Source of the DNA: Geobacteraceae bacterium
GTDB lineage: Bacteria; Desulfobacterota; Desulfuromonadia; Geobacterales; Geobacteraceae
Length of the DNA stretch: 46,873 bases
Direction: 5' to 3'
Assembly: GCA_017861285.1 (NCBI GenBank)
Contig: JAGFXO010000009.1
Coordinates: 1 to 46,873 of the forward strand
The translations under genes and the position numbers were made by a program. The notes beneath the pieces were generated by a model. That model was not told the DNA's origin and did no database searches. It saw only the letters and a list, made by a program, of their open reading frames with translations. Positions 31,939-42,015 of the stretch are shown piece after piece. The first letter of the stretch is position 1; the number at the start of each line of letters is the position of its first letter.

Positions 31939-33249
31939 TTACCGGCGACGCCCCCCTCCGCCGCGGGATCCACCTCCGAACCCTCCGCCGCGTGAACCTC
32001 CGCCGAACCCTCCCGAGGAACCTGAGCGGGACATGCTTTGGCGGCTTTCCATGCCGCGGCTGCTGAAATCCCTGGCGGAAGAGCCTCTATCCATCCCCTC
32101 GAAGGCGCTTGACCTTCCACTTCCCCGTTGAGAGGCGCTCACCCCGCCGTCCGTCCTGCCGTACCCGCTGCGCTGGTCGCCCCCCCGGCTTCTGTCCATC
32201 TGGCTCGCACCGCCGCGCTGTCCGCTATCCCCTCGACGGTCCATCTGGCCGGAACCGCCACGCTGTCCGCTATCAGCTCTCCGATCCGTCTGGCCGGAAC
32301 CGCCACGCCCAAGATCCCTTTGCACTGCCTCGGCGCGGCCTCGATAGTTTTCTCGGGACTTCACGGCCGCGGGGGATGATCCCCTGTTGTACTTTGACGC
32401 GGTTCTCTGATCCCGGTAGGCGACACCCTGGCGGTGGGAGGGGTTGTGCTGCCAGGAGCCGCGGCCCTGGCCCCCCTTGAACTCCGCCTTGTACTTGCTC
32501 CGGTCGATGTTCCTGTTGATGTTGGTGTTCCGGTTGACGTCGATATCCACATCACCATGTCCCCCCCAGGCATACCCCCATGCCGCTCCCACCGCCACGC
32601 CGGCTGCGAAGGAAAAGAAGGCCGCTCCGGCATAGTAACTGGGAGGGTAGTAGTACGCAGGCGGGTAGGCCGGATAGGGCCATGTGCCGTACACCACCGT
32701 GGGATTGTACGCAGGTACGTAGACCACCTGGGGACTCGCGGGTTGGATGATGATCGTTTCCTTCTCGACGATCACCTTCTGCTCTTTTGTCGAGTTGAGG
32801 TTGCCCGATGCCTGTGCCTTGGCGCGAAGGGACTGGACAGCCTTCATGACATCCTGCTGCTGCGCCAGGAAGGCGTCACCCACTTTCTGAGTCAGGTCGA
32901 TCTTTTCGCTCATCATGCTGAGCACGTCGGGGAAGTTGACCAGGGACTTCACGCTCGGGTCCCATGGCTGCTTTTCCAGTGCGGCGGTCAGCGCATTCCC
33001 CGTCAGTCCCTTGTTCTGCTTTGCCCACCGGTCGGCCTGGACTATCTCCAGGGGATAGGTGGAGGCAATCAGGATCTGGGCCAAGACATCATCGGGGTAG
33101 AGTGCGATGGGGGCCAGAATCTGCTCAAGTTCCGCCTGACTGAAAGAAGTCTTCCCTTGCGGTTCCTGCGCAAACGGAGCGGCAGGAAGAGACAGCAGCA
33201 GGATGAGGGCTATGGCAACGAGTTTCATAACCTTCCGCATTTCCTTCAT
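31939..33249 (-). CDS. DUF3300 protein with Arg/Gly/Ser-rich repetitive tail
   Basis: 436-residue secreted or periplasmic protein. A signal peptide (about 1-28) is followed by the DUF3300 domain (SQAELEQILAPIALYPDDVLAQILIASTYPLEIVQADRW ...). Next come a Tyr/Pro-rich stretch with PAYNPTVVYGTWPYPAYPP, a Gly/Ala membrane-like patch, and an Asn-rich DIDVNRNTNINRNIDRSKYK region. The last 130 residues are low-complexity (GGSGQTDRRADSGQR units, then GGGSRGGGFGG runs), probably disordered and cationic. Function unknown. AGGGAGGA precedes the start. Confidence 0.9.
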   Translation of the reverse strand: MKEMRKVMKLVAIALILLLSLPAAPFAQEPQGKTSFSQAELEQILAPIALYPDDVLAQILIASTYPLEIVQADRWAKQNKGLTGNALTAALEKQPWDPSVKSLVNFPDVLSMMSEKIDLTQKVGDAFLAQQQDVMKAVQSLRAKAQASGNLNSTKEQKVIVEKETIIIQPASPQVVYVPAYNPTVVYGTWPYPAYPPAYYYPPSYYAGAAFFSFAAGVAVGAAWGYAWGGHGDVDIDVNRNTNINRNIDRSKYKAEFKGGQGRGSWQHNPSHRQGVAYRDQRTASKYNRGSSPAAVKSRENYRGRAEAVQRDLGRGGSGQTDRRADSGQRGGSGQMDRRGDSGQRGGASQMDRSRGGDQRSGYGRTDGGVSASQRGSGRSSAFEGMDRGSSARDFSSRGMESRQSMSRSGSSGGFGGGSRGGGFGGGSRGGGGRRR

Positions 33250-33295
33250 TTATCCTCCCTTCGCGTAACCATGTTGCTTCACGCCCTGGCAGACT

Positions 33296-34114
33296 TCACC
33301 AACTATAGGCGACACCCAGTCCGGCTATCCATTGGTCAGCGTCACCGGCAATGTCGACGACCGGGCTGTCCTCTGCGTCACCCACGAGCCTCTGGTAACG
33401 AACTCCGGCGGCCAAATGCCATTTTGGGGAAAGGTGCATTACGACCCCCGGGAATATTCTGAAATTGGAGGTTCCTCCGTCAGCTTCGTAGATGGGAAGA
33501 CCGCTCAGAGACGAATCGGTGGAGCTTACCCCGAAATATGTGTTCATATAGTCGCTGTCGGCATACTGGAAACCGATACCGAGAACGACGTCGAACATTT
33601 TACCGACGGGGTGCCAGTACCGTGCGCTGATGGTTCCGATAGTTCCGTCGTGCTCACCGCCGACGTCGAAGAGGGCTTCGACATCCGCAACAATGCGATG
33701 CCGCCGATCCCCGTTGATCTTCCAATTAATGCCCAGAAAAGCCCCCGCTTCAACGGTGTCGTCAATTTCCGTCATCCTCTTCACGCGGGAATCTTCCACA
33801 TCGTCATCCCTGCCGAAGCGATAGTTGAGCACCGGGCCAAAGCGCAGAAACGGATGATCGAGAATGTTGAAGTACAGTTCCGTAACATTCAGCAGAAAAT
33901 AGCGCTCAGAATTGGGCAGGGCGATGCGGGCAAACGGGGCGACGCCGGCCGTGTAGTCGTTTGAGCCCACATAATCAGGCAGAACAGCGGCACCTACTCC
34001 AACGACGTTGTCCATGTCCTCGATAATCATGAAACTGTCCTGTGCGAATGAAACGGTGAAGGTGCCGGAAAAGAGCAGAAGCAACGTCAGCAGTATGAAG
34101 ATTTTTTTCATCAT
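33296..34114 (-). CDS. MipA/OmpV-family outer-membrane protein
   Basis: 272-residue outer-membrane beta-barrel. A signal peptide (about 1-24) is followed by alternating amphipathic strands typical of the MipA/OmpV family (GVGAAVLPDYVGSNDYTAGVAPFARI near the start) and a C-terminal aromatic residue (AYSW), the outer-membrane assembly signal. Some members scaffold murein enzymes; others are general porin-like proteins. GGAGG lies six bases before the start. It is placed between the efflux outer-membrane factor and DUF3300, all spaced under 50 bases. Confidence 0.9.
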   Translation of the reverse strand: MMKKIFILLTLLLLFSGTFTVSFAQDSFMIIEDMDNVVGVGAAVLPDYVGSNDYTAGVAPFARIALPNSERYFLLNVTELYFNILDHPFLRFGPVLNYRFGRDDDVEDSRVKRMTEIDDTVEAGAFLGINWKINGDRRHRIVADVEALFDVGGEHDGTIGTISARYWHPVGKMFDVVLGIGFQYADSDYMNTYFGVSSTDSSLSGLPIYEADGGTSNFRIFPGVVMHLSPKWHLAAGVRYQRLVGDAEDSPVVDIAGDADQWIAGLGVAYSW

Positions 34115-34152
34115 TTGTTTCCTCCTTTAAAAAGCAATTTTTCTTCTTGTTT

Positions 34153-35616
34153 TCATGGTGTTTGCCGGTCGGTAGAGCTTGAAGGGTGCGCCATTGTCGG
34201 CTCCCCTGAAGATGTCATCCTGTCGGCCAATCCGATCCAGCCACCACCCATCGCCTTGTAGATATTGACCACGGACTGGAAGAGCAATCCTTTTGTCTGC
34301 GCCTGGGAAAGCTGTGCATTGAACAGGCTGCGCTCGGCGTCCAGCACCTCGATATAGCTGGTGTAGCCGTTCTCGTACCGAAGTCGTGCGGTGCGGGCAT
34401 AATTCCCCAGGGATTCCACCTGCTTGTTCTGGGTCTCCAGCTGCTCCATGGTGCTCTTCCGGTCGACCAGTGCATCGTTCATATCACGGAAGGCATTCTG
34501 GATGGTCTGCTGATAGGTGATCAGGAGCTGCTTGTGGAATGCCTCCGCGGATTTGACCTGTCCGTAGATTGCGCCTCCCTTGAAAATGGGGGCAGCGACC
34601 TGGGCGGCATAGCTCCAGGTCTGCGCCGGCCCCATGAACAGACGGTCGATTTCGGTGCTCGACCAGCCGAACAGCCCGGTGAGAGAGATGCTCGGAAAAT
34701 ACTGGGCCTTGGCTACCCCGATCTGCGCGTTCGCGGAGATCAGGTTCTGTTCCGCTTGACGGATGTCGGGCCGCCGCGCCAGGAGATCGGACGGCAGTCC
34801 GGCCGGGACCAGGGGAAGGACGAGCTCGTCGATGGTCTTGCCCCGGGGGATGGGACCGGGATTGCGGCCGAGAAGGACGCTCAGGGCGTTCTCCTGCTGG
34901 GCGATCGATTTTTGGATGCCCGGAATCGTGGCAAGTGCCTCCTCGTATTGGGACTTGACCTGGCTCAGCTCCAGCTCGGAGACGATCCCTCCGCTGAAGC
35001 GGAGCTTGAAGATGTGATAGGACCCCTCGCGGCTCTTGACGGTTGCCAGTGCGATCTCCAACTGCCGGTCCAGGTCGCGGAGATTGATGTAACCCGTGGC
35101 AATGGAGGAGACCAGCGAGAGGATTGTCCCTCTTTTGGCCTCCTCGGAGCTCAGGATGTCGGCACGCGCGGACTCGTTTGCCCGGCGCAGCTTGCCCCAC
35201 AGGTCGATCTCCCAGCTCGCTGCGAACTGGGCCAGGTAGGAGTCGGCGGGGTTCTCCACAGACGAGGTGAGGGGAGCAGACCCCTTCTCGCTGGCGCGCT
35301 CCCTGCCGAAGCTGGCGCCGGCGTCGATCTGCGGGAAGAGTGCGGATCGGGTGGTGATGTACTGCCCCGCGAACTGCTCCATCCTCGCTGCGGCAATTTT
35401 AATGTCCTTGTTCTCCGCAAGGCCGATCCGGATAAGGTCATTGAGAGCAGGGTCGTTGAACTGCTCCCACCACCGGGTGTCGGCAACTTCGCGCATTTCC
35501 TGTTCCTGGAATCGCCAGTTCTGGGGAACGTCGACAGCGGGACGCTTGTAATCCGGGCCGATCATGCAGCCGGAGATGAAGAGGAGGAACACTGGGATCA
35601 TGATTTTTCCGCGCAT
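34153..35616 (-). CDS. NodT/OprM-family outer-membrane efflux lipoprotein
   Basis: 487-residue TolC-like outer-membrane factor, anchored as a lipoprotein (FISGC, Cys17). The opening CMIGPDYKRPAVDVPQNWR, the helical-barrel repeats, and PSDLLARRPDIRQAEQNLISANAQIGVAKAQYFPSISL are typical of RND-associated channels. It lies four bases after the RND pump gene, completing a tripartite pump. Confidence 0.95.
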   Translation of the reverse strand: MRGKIMIPVFLLFISGCMIGPDYKRPAVDVPQNWRFQEQEMREVADTRWWEQFNDPALNDLIRIGLAENKDIKIAAARMEQFAGQYITTRSALFPQIDAGASFGRERASEKGSAPLTSSVENPADSYLAQFAASWEIDLWGKLRRANESARADILSSEEAKRGTILSLVSSIATGYINLRDLDRQLEIALATVKSREGSYHIFKLRFSGGIVSELELSQVKSQYEEALATIPGIQKSIAQQENALSVLLGRNPGPIPRGKTIDELVLPLVPAGLPSDLLARRPDIRQAEQNLISANAQIGVAKAQYFPSISLTGLFGWSSTEIDRLFMGPAQTWSYAAQVAAPIFKGGAIYGQVKSAEAFHKQLLITYQQTIQNAFRDMNDALVDRKSTMEQLETQNKQVESLGNYARTARLRYENGYTSYIEVLDAERSLFNAQLSQAQTKGLLFQSVVNIYKAMGGGWIGLADRMTSSGEPTMAHPSSSTDRQTP

Positions 35617-35619
35617 GGG

Positions 35620-38600
35620 CTACTCCTCCTTTCCGTGGGCTGATTCGGCAGGTGCTGTTGCGGTATCCCCGCCATGTCCGGCGGGTGAGGGATGGTCGCC
35701 GGCTTTGCCCCTATGCCCCAGCTTTTCAACCACGTAGAAGGTGACCGGGATCAGGAAAATGGCGATGAAGGAGGCCGCGGCCATGCCGAAGATGACTGTG
35801 GTCCCCATGACCTGTCGTGAGATGGCACCCGCCCCGCTGGCGATGGCCAGCGGCACGCAGCCGAGGATGAAGGCGAACGAGGTCATAAGGATCGGCCGGA
35901 GCCGCAGTCGGGCGCCCTTGAGGGCCGCATCCATGATCGTCTCTCCCTTCTCGTACTCCATCTTGGCGAACTCGACGATGAGGATGGCGTTCTTGGCTGC
36001 CAGGCCGATGAGCATGACCAAACCGATCTGGGCGTAGATGTTGTTTTCGAAGCTCCGGAACAAGAGACCGGCGAAGGCACCGGCCACCGCGACCGGTGTG
36101 CCGAGGAGGACCGAGAACGGCAGCGACCAGCTCTCGTACTGGGCAGCCAGAATCAGGAAGACGCAGAGGAACGAGAAGGCGAAGATGGCAACCGGCGAGA
36201 CCCCCTCCATGGCCTTTTTCTCCTGGAACGACATGCCGCTGTAGTCGTAGCCCATCTCCCGAGGCATGGTCTCGGCGAACACCTCCTCGAGGGCCTTCAT
36301 GGCCTGGGCGGAACTGAAGCCGGGCGCGGCTGTGGCATTGATCTGGGCCGATCGGTAGAGATTGAAGCGCAGGGTGAACTCAGGACCGACGATGTTCCGG
36401 ACCGTCGTCAGAGTTGAAAGCGGTACGGTCTGGCCCTCATTGTTGCGTACGTAAAACTGGCCGATATTTTCGATGTTGGTCCGGTAATCCCCCTCGGCCT
36501 GCAGGAACACCTGCCACTGGCGGCCGAAGCGGTTGAAGTAGTTGATGAAACCGCTTCCCATGAAACTCTGCAGGACCTTATAGACATCCGAGATATTGAC
36601 CCCCTGTTTCAGCACCTTGTCGCGGTCAACATCCACGAACAGCTGGGGCACAGTGGGGAGGAAGGTGGTGGTGACCCGCGCCAGCTCCGGGCGCTTCTGG
36701 GCGGCCTCTATGAACTTCCTGGTGTTTTCCGCGAGAAATGCGATATCTTTTCCGGCCCGGTCCTGGAGGATGAAGGTGACCCCTCCCGAGGTGCCGACCC
36801 CCATGATAGCCGGGGGCGGGAAGGCGAAGCCCATGGCGCCCGGGATGCCGGCCATCCTTTTCGATATCGAGGCCTTTATCGCTTCGTACTGTTCTTCAGG
36901 TTTCTTGCGCTTGGCCCACTCCTCCAGCGAGATGAAGAAGAAGGCGCTGTAGGTATTCTGCACCTGGCTGAGCATGTTGTAGCCGATGATTGAAGAGCAG
37001 TACTTCACCCCGGGAGTTTTGATGATAATGTCCTCGGCCTGCCGGGCGACCTCCCCGGTCCGTTGAAGAGAGGCGGCATTGGGCAACTGGATACCGGCGA
37101 AGATGAACCCCTGGTCCTCGTCGGGGAGGAAGCTGCTTGGAATGCTCTTGCCGGTGAAACCGGCCAGCACCGTGATGCCGACGAGGAGGATCAGGCTGAT
37201 CAGGCTTTTGCGGATGGCCATCGAGCAGCCGCTGATATACCCGTCCGTGGCCCTGCCGAAGACCCGGTTGAACCAGTCGTAGAACTTCTGCAGCGGTCCG
37301 GTCCCCTTGACCTTTGGTTTCAGCAGCAGCGCGCACAGGGCAGGGGAGAGTGAGAGGGCGTTGAAAGCAGAGAAGATGACCGATATGGCAATGGTCACGG
37401 CGAATTGCTGGTACAGCTGACCGGTGATTCCGGGTATGAAGGCAGTCGGGACAAAAACGGCCGACAGGATGATGGCGATGGCGATGACCGGCCCGGAAAC
37501 CTCCTCCATGGCCTTCAGTGATGCTTCCTTGGGAGAGAGGCCCTTTTCGATGTGATGTTCCACCGCCTCCACAACGACGATTGCGTCGTCAACGACCAGG
37601 CCGATGGCAAGAACCAGGCCGAACAGGGAGAGCGTGTTGATGGAGAAGCCCAGCATGGGGAAGACGATGAATGTCCCGATCAGAGATACCGGAACCGCCA
37701 GGAGCGGAATCAGGGTGGCCCGCCATCCCTGCAGGAAAATGAAGACCACGAGGACGACCAGGAACAGGGCTTCAAAAAAGGTTTTCTGGATCTCCTTCAT
37801 CCCCTCGGTGACCGCCAGGGTGGTGTCCAGCGCCACCGTATAGTCCAGGTCCGGCGGGAACCGCTGCTTCAGCTCCTCCATCAGCTTCTTTGCACCGTTG
37901 GCCGCATCCAGGGCATTGGTCCCCGGCATCTGGTAGAGGGCGATGAGGGCGCACGGCTTGCCGTTCAGCCGCCCCTCCAGGTTGTAGGTCTGGGCGCCCA
38001 GTTCGATGCGGGCCACGTCCCTGACCCGGACGATGGAGCCGTCCGGGTCGGCACGCAGCACGATACTGCCGAATTCCTCCTCGGTCTGGAGGCGGCCCTG
38101 GGCCCGCACGGTGTAGGTGAACTCCTGCCCCTTCGGGATCGGCGGCCCGCCCACCTGGCCCGCCGGGTTCACGGTGTTCTGGGCGTTGACCGCGTTCATG
38201 ATCTCGGGAATGGTGATATTCAGCGAGGCGAGCTGGTCCGGCTTGACCCAGATGCGCATGGCATACTGGCCCGCGCCGAAGACCGTGACGCTGGCGATCC
38301 CCTTGATTCGGGTCATCTGGTCATTGATGTTGATGTAGGAGTAGTTGGCCAGGAAGATGTTGTCGTAGGTACCCTTGGGGGAGTAGAGGGCGAACATGAT
38401 AAGGGGCGACGAGGTGGATTTCTGCACCGTGACACCGTAGTTGCGCACATCGGATGGAAGTTGTGACTCGGCCTGACCCTGACGCATCTGGGCCAGCAGT
38501 TGGTCGGTGCTGGCGTCGGTCTTCAGGTCGAAGTAGTTGTACAGGGTCATCGCCCCGTTGTTTGCGTTGATGGAGTACATGTAGTCGAGGTTGTCGACGC

Positions 38601-38811
38601 CTGACATCTGCTGTTCGATGGGAGTGGCCACCGACTGCTCCAAAGTGAGTGCGTCGGCGCCGGTATAGGTTGCGTTCACCTGTATCGCCGGCGGGACGAT
38701 ATTGGGGAACTGGGCAACCGGAAGGCGCGACATGGCGACCAGGCCTCCGATGACCATTAGGATCGATATGACCATGGCAACAATGGGACGATTGATGAAG
38801 AATTTTGACAT
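35620..38811 (-). CDS. HAE1-type RND efflux pump (AcrB/MexB-like)
   Basis: 1063-residue inner-membrane proton-driven pump for hydrophobic and amphiphilic compounds. The opening [36 protein letters not shown] and the paired aspartates D408/D409 in [12 protein letters not shown], needed for proton transfer, are seen. Two large periplasmic loops and 12 membrane helices are expected from the sequence. The length is standard. Seven bases separate it from the membrane fusion protein gene and four from the outer-membrane factor gene. Substrates cannot be inferred. Confidence 0.97.
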   Translation of the reverse strand: MSKFFINRPIVAMVISILMVIGGLVAMSRLPVAQFPNIVPPAIQVNATYTGADALTLEQSVATPIEQQMSGVDNLDYMYSINANNGAMTLYNYFDLKTDASTDQLLAQMRQGQAESQLPSDVRNYGVTVQKSTSSPLIMFALYSPKGTYDNIFLANYSYININDQMTRIKGIASVTVFGAGQYAMRIWVKPDQLASLNITIPEIMNAVNAQNTVNPAGQVGGPPIPKGQEFTYTVRAQGRLQTEEEFGSIVLRADPDGSIVRVRDVARIELGAQTYNLEGRLNGKPCALIALYQMPGTNALDAANGAKKLMEELKQRFPPDLDYTVALDTTLAVTEGMKEIQKTFFEALFLVVLVVFIFLQGWRATLIPLLAVPVSLIGTFIVFPMLGFSINTLSLFGLVLAIGLVVDDAIVVVEAVEHHIEKGLSPKEASLKAMEEVSGPVIAIAIILSAVFVPTAFIPGITGQLYQQFAVTIAISVIFSAFNALSLSPALCALLLKPKVKGTGPLQKFYDWFNRVFGRATDGYISGCSMAIRKSLISLILLVGITVLAGFTGKSIPSSFLPDEDQGFIFAGIQLPNAASLQRTGEVARQAEDIIIKTPGVKYCSSIIGYNMLSQVQNTYSAFFFISLEEWAKRKKPEEQYEAIKASISKRMAGIPGAMGFAFPPPAIMGVGTSGGVTFILQDRAGKDIAFLAENTRKFIEAAQKRPELARVTTTFLPTVPQLFVDVDRDKVLKQGVNISDVYKVLQSFMGSGFINYFNRFGRQWQVFLQAEGDYRTNIENIGQFYVRNNEGQTVPLSTLTTVRNIVGPEFTLRFNLYRSAQINATAAPGFSSAQAMKALEEVFAETMPREMGYDYSGMSFQEKKAMEGVSPVAIFAFSFLCVFLILAAQYESWSLPFSVLLGTPVAVAGAFAGLLFRSFENNIYAQIGLVMLIGLAAKNAILIVEFAKMEYEKGETIMDAALKGARLRLRPILMTSFAFILGCVPLAIASGAGAISRQVMGTTVIFGMAAASFIAIFLIPVTFYVVEKLGHRGKAGDHPSPAGHGGDTATAPAESAHGKEE

Positions 38812-38817
38812 GGCGGG

Positions 38818-40029
38818 TTACCTCTTCCCGGCAGGCGCCGGTTCGGAAGTCCCGACCGGCTTCTTTTCCGCCGCTTTCTTTTCAACCTGGTTCGGGGGGG
38901 CAAAAGGTTTGGGGCTGACCGGCATCCCCTCCTTGACCTTCTGGACACCTTCCGAGACGACTTTCTCACCGGGGTTCAGCCCCTTGGAGATCACCTGCAG
39001 CTGGCCGACCCGCTGACCTGCTTCGACCGACCGGATAGTAACCTTGTTGTCGGGACCGACAACGGCCACCATGAGTTTCCCCTGCATGTCGGTAACCGCA
39101 CGCTGCGGAACCAGCAGCGCGTTCATCTCGGTTCCAATCCTGGCCCTCACCTTGGCGAACTGTCCCGGACGCAGCAGGTTTCCTGGATTGGGAAACAGGG
39201 TGGCTACCTTGATGGTTCCAGTCTTCGGATCGATCTGGCGGTCGGCGAAGGTGATTTTTCCCTTGTGGGGAAAGGTGCTGCCGTCGGCGAGAATCAGTTC
39301 GAGCGTGGTGCCGTTGGAACGACCCTTCCTGCTCTCCGTGGACTTCAGGTACTGCTGCTCGCTGACGGGCACATAGACCTTGATGGGGTCAACGGTTGAA
39401 ACCGTTGTCAGTTCCCCGATCTGGCCGGGACCGACCAGGTCGCCGATCTGGGCCTTGGCGATGCCCGCGACACCGTCGATGAGCGATGTTACCCTGGTGA
39501 ATTCCAGGTCGAGTTTGGCCTTGTCCACCGTAGCCTGTGCGGCGATCACCGAGGCGTGGGTGGACTGCTCCTGGCCGGTGGCGTCGTCCAGATCCTTCTG
39601 ACTGACGGCGTTCTGAGCCGCAAGGGGCTTGATGCGCTTGAGATTGGCCTTGGCCGTGGTCCAGCGCGCCTGCTGCTGGGCGAGTTGCCCATTCGCCTGA
39701 TCCAGCGCCGCCTGGAACACACGGGGGTCTATCCGGAAAAGGACCTGGCCTTTCCTGACCACGTCTCCTTCCTTGTAGTTCTGGCTGATGAGGTAGCCGG
39801 TGACCTGGGGCCGTATGCTGGCGTTGACGGAACCGTCCGTGGAGGCGACCCACTCCATGGTCACCGGGACATCCTGCTGGACGACATCAACGACTTCCAC
39901 CACCGGAGGCGGAGGGGGGGCGGCTTTTTCTTTTCCGCAGCCGGCAGCGGTGCAGGTCAATATGGCAAGAATGACGGGCCATGAAAGCCTTAACTTTGTT
40001 GGGAAACAGATTTTTTCGATCGTATCCAT
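38818..40029 (-). CDS. RND membrane fusion (periplasmic adaptor) lipoprotein
   Basis: 403-residue AcrA/MexA-type adaptor. Lipobox TAAGC (Cys31), then a Pro-rich linker, a barrel-sandwich lipoyl domain (RPQVTGYLISQNYKEGDVVRKGQVLFRIDP), a helical hairpin (about 110-175), and beta-barrel and membrane-proximal domains. The start is supported by GGAGGG upstream. First gene of a minus-strand run that continues through the pump, MipA, DUF3300, DUF2950 and the EutBC fusion. Confidence 0.95.
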   Translation of the reverse strand: MDTIEKICFPTKLRLSWPVILAILTCTAAGCGKEKAAPPPPPVVEVVDVVQQDVPVTMEWVASTDGSVNASIRPQVTGYLISQNYKEGDVVRKGQVLFRIDPRVFQAALDQANGQLAQQQARWTTAKANLKRIKPLAAQNAVSQKDLDDATGQEQSTHASVIAAQATVDKAKLDLEFTRVTSLIDGVAGIAKAQIGDLVGPGQIGELTTVSTVDPIKVYVPVSEQQYLKSTESRKGRSNGTTLELILADGSTFPHKGKITFADRQIDPKTGTIKVATLFPNPGNLLRPGQFAKVRARIGTEMNALLVPQRAVTDMQGKLMVAVVGPDNKVTIRSVEAGQRVGQLQVISKGLNPGEKVVSEGVQKVKEGMPVSPKPFAPPNQVEKKAAEKKPVGTSEPAPAGKR

Positions 40030-40184
40030 AATGACCCTCCGCTTTTGATTCTTAAATATATGGTCTCTCTTTTCCGTATTCGTCCATCCACAAGAAGACT
40101 ATGCGGGTTACTGGACAACCGTAAAAAGCCGGTCGGAGCCCGCGCAACGTTTCCCGCTTCCGTTGATGCACCCTCTTTATCGTT

Positions 40185-40889
40185 TTATCGGCGTCGGGCA
40201 TACGCGCTCACCAGCCATGCAACAATCACTGCCATATAAAACTGTCCGATGACTGCTTCCAGTATGGCCAGTGTCTGTGTCACCGGCAGTTTCGGCACGA
40301 TGTCTCCGTATCCGAGAGTAGCGATGGTGACGAAACTGAAGTAGTTGAGCTGCATCTTCAGAGAATCGCTATCTTCGGCGCCCGTTACCCCTGCTATGGA
40401 AAAACTCGTTGGCTCGAAAACGGCCACCGCCTGGAATATGGCTGAAAAGGCGAAAGCAATCAAAAAGTAGGCGACAAGCGCGCCGAAGATAGTATCCAGG
40501 GTCACTTCGCGGCTCTTCAGCACATAGCGCAAGATCAAGACCACGCTGATAATGAGAAGCAGAGTCCTGAAAATGTCCGATGTGATATAAAGCCACATTG
40601 CGGTTGTGAGATCCCCGGTTCCGAGAGCGGCCCAATCAAGCAGTGGTCCGAAAAGCCACAGTAGAACCAGCGCCCAGCGACCACAGACACTGAATCCCGC
40701 AAAGGAGAGGCTGACTATCAGGATGTTCAGGAAAAAAGCCGACAACAGGGCCGATAGCAGCGGTGTCCTGTTCAGGAGAGGGGACAGGAGTATGACCAGG
40801 ACAAGAAAGATAAAAAGCTCTACGAACCTGAAGGGCTTCCAGTTGATGAGGTGAAAACGCTTGGCTATCCTGGTGAACTGGGTGGTCAT
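40185..40889 (-). CDS. Potassium-channel-family membrane protein
   Basis: 234-residue protein with about six hydrophobic segments (near 21-39, 44-66, 72-89, 95-122, 132-156 and 208-230). A K+ selectivity filter TLGYGD lies at 191-196 before the last helix, a two-pore-helix (Ion_trans_2) arrangement. The four-helix N-terminal part lacks the Arg-rich S4 of voltage sensors. No C-terminal RCK domain is present, so gating is unclear. The ribosome-binding site is weak. It is 155 bases upstream of the efflux operon on the same strand, but I see no clear promoter in that gap. Confidence 0.85.
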   Translation of the reverse strand: MTTQFTRIAKRFHLINWKPFRFVELFIFLVLVILLSPLLNRTPLLSALLSAFFLNILIVSLSFAGFSVCGRWALVLLWLFGPLLDWAALGTGDLTTAMWLYITSDIFRTLLLIISVVLILRYVLKSREVTLDTIFGALVAYFLIAFAFSAIFQAVAVFEPTSFSIAGVTGAEDSDSLKMQLNYFSFVTIATLGYGDIVPKLPVTQTLAILEAVIGQFYMAVIVAWLVSAYARRR

Positions 40890-40986
40890 GGCATATCTCG
40901 CAAGACAGTCTACCCTCTGTTCCGGTTTCTATTTTGAAACGCACCTGCTTCCGTACGCTTCCTTTTTCCCACTGGTGCGTGACACA

Positions 40987-41382
40987 TCATGGATTCATGC
41001 ATGAACCGAATACGACAAAGCTCTCACCGTCACCTGAAGCAGTCAGGGTAAGGGAGTTGGAATTCTCCCCGAGTGCCATGCTCCAGCCCCGCTGCTCGGT
41101 GCCGTGCAGGACAAGAATTCCCCCTAAACGATCAATATCCTTGAAGCTGCTTTGCCGTGAGACGTCTTTGTCGAGGGATTTTATTGTCTTCGCTTTCAGA
41201 TCGATCCGTATGAAGCGCGGAAGAGCCATTTCCTGGATAGACCATTCCTTGCATCCATCTTCGCTTGTGCACTCGAATGCCTTCGTCAGTGCGCAGGTTC
41301 GGATGGTGTCCTCTGCCGACGCGACCTGGAATATGCCTGTAATAAACATTATTGTAAAAAGTAAGGCTGATAATCTCACCAT
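40987..41382 (-). CDS. Small secreted protein of unknown function
   Basis: 131 residues with a signal peptide (MVRLSALLFTIMFITGIFQVASA). The mature part holds four cysteines in two near pairs (CALTKAFECTSEDGC and a C-terminal FGSCMNP), which may form disulfides in the periplasm. No family is recognised. The start at 41382 is supported by GGAGG eight bases upstream; the longer frame overlaps the next gene. It follows the glycine-zipper gene by 41 bases. Confidence 0.75.
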   Translation of the reverse strand: MVRLSALLFTIMFITGIFQVASAEDTIRTCALTKAFECTSEDGCKEWSIQEMALPRFIRIDLKAKTIKSLDKDVSRQSSFKDIDRLGGILVLHGTEQRGWSMALGENSNSLTLTASGDGESFVVFGSCMNP

Positions 41383-41423
41383 GATATTTACCTCCACGGG
41401 TGTAAAGCTGAGTCGTTGCGGGG

Positions 41424-41930
41424 CTACTTTACCGTGTAGCCTTTTCCTTCCATGCAGGCTCCCCATGCCCGGTTGTACTCATTGCGTCGCTGCTCGTAGC
41501 CGGCGGCCTGTTGCTGGGCATATTGCTCCTGCTGTTGCTGACTCTTTGCCTTGCGCGCCCCGCCGATGATCCCTCCGGAAGCGGCGCCGATAGCAGCTCC
41601 TTTCCCTGCATCACCGGCAATAGCGCCTACAGCCGCACCAAGCGCCGCGCCTCCGGCCGCGCCTCTCAATGCTCCTCCTTTTTGTTGAGGAGGAGGTGCG
41701 GTTGCTGTCGGAGCCTGCATCGGGTCAAAGCCGGTCTGCCCCTTGGCCCACCCGTAGCAGGAATACTTGTCCTGCTCCATCTGGTTGGCGCTCTGCCCCT
41801 TGCTCGGGTAGACGATCGGTTCCTGTGCGTTACAGTCAGCACTTGTCGAAAGCATTACGAACATTGTTGCCATGGCAACTAGGCAGACCGGGGAGGTCTT
41901 TCTCCATGGAAATGCTTTCCCTTTTATCAT
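41424..41930 (-). CDS. Glycine-zipper envelope protein
   Basis: 168-residue exported protein. An N-terminal signal-like segment (about 14-35) is followed by a Gly-zipper (ALRGAAGGAALGAAVGAIAGDAGKGAAIGAASGGIIGGA, 86-124), which can pack into membranes. A Gln-rich coiled segment and YNRAWGACMEGKGYTVK end the protein. Similar to YMGG-like and other glycine-zipper families. AAAGGAG lies six bases upstream. Function unknown. Confidence 0.85.
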   Translation of the reverse strand: MIKGKAFPWRKTSPVCLVAMATMFVMLSTSADCNAQEPIVYPSKGQSANQMEQDKYSCYGWAKGQTGFDPMQAPTATAPPPQQKGGALRGAAGGAALGAAVGAIAGDAGKGAAIGAASGGIIGGARKAKSQQQQEQYAQQQAAGYEQRRNEYNRAWGACMEGKGYTVK

Positions 41931-42015
41931 CGGACGCTCCTTTCGACGGTATTGTTCAATTAGCCAAATTCGATCCGGGGTGCGGGACCCCGCATCATTT
42001 ATTCAATTCAAGATT

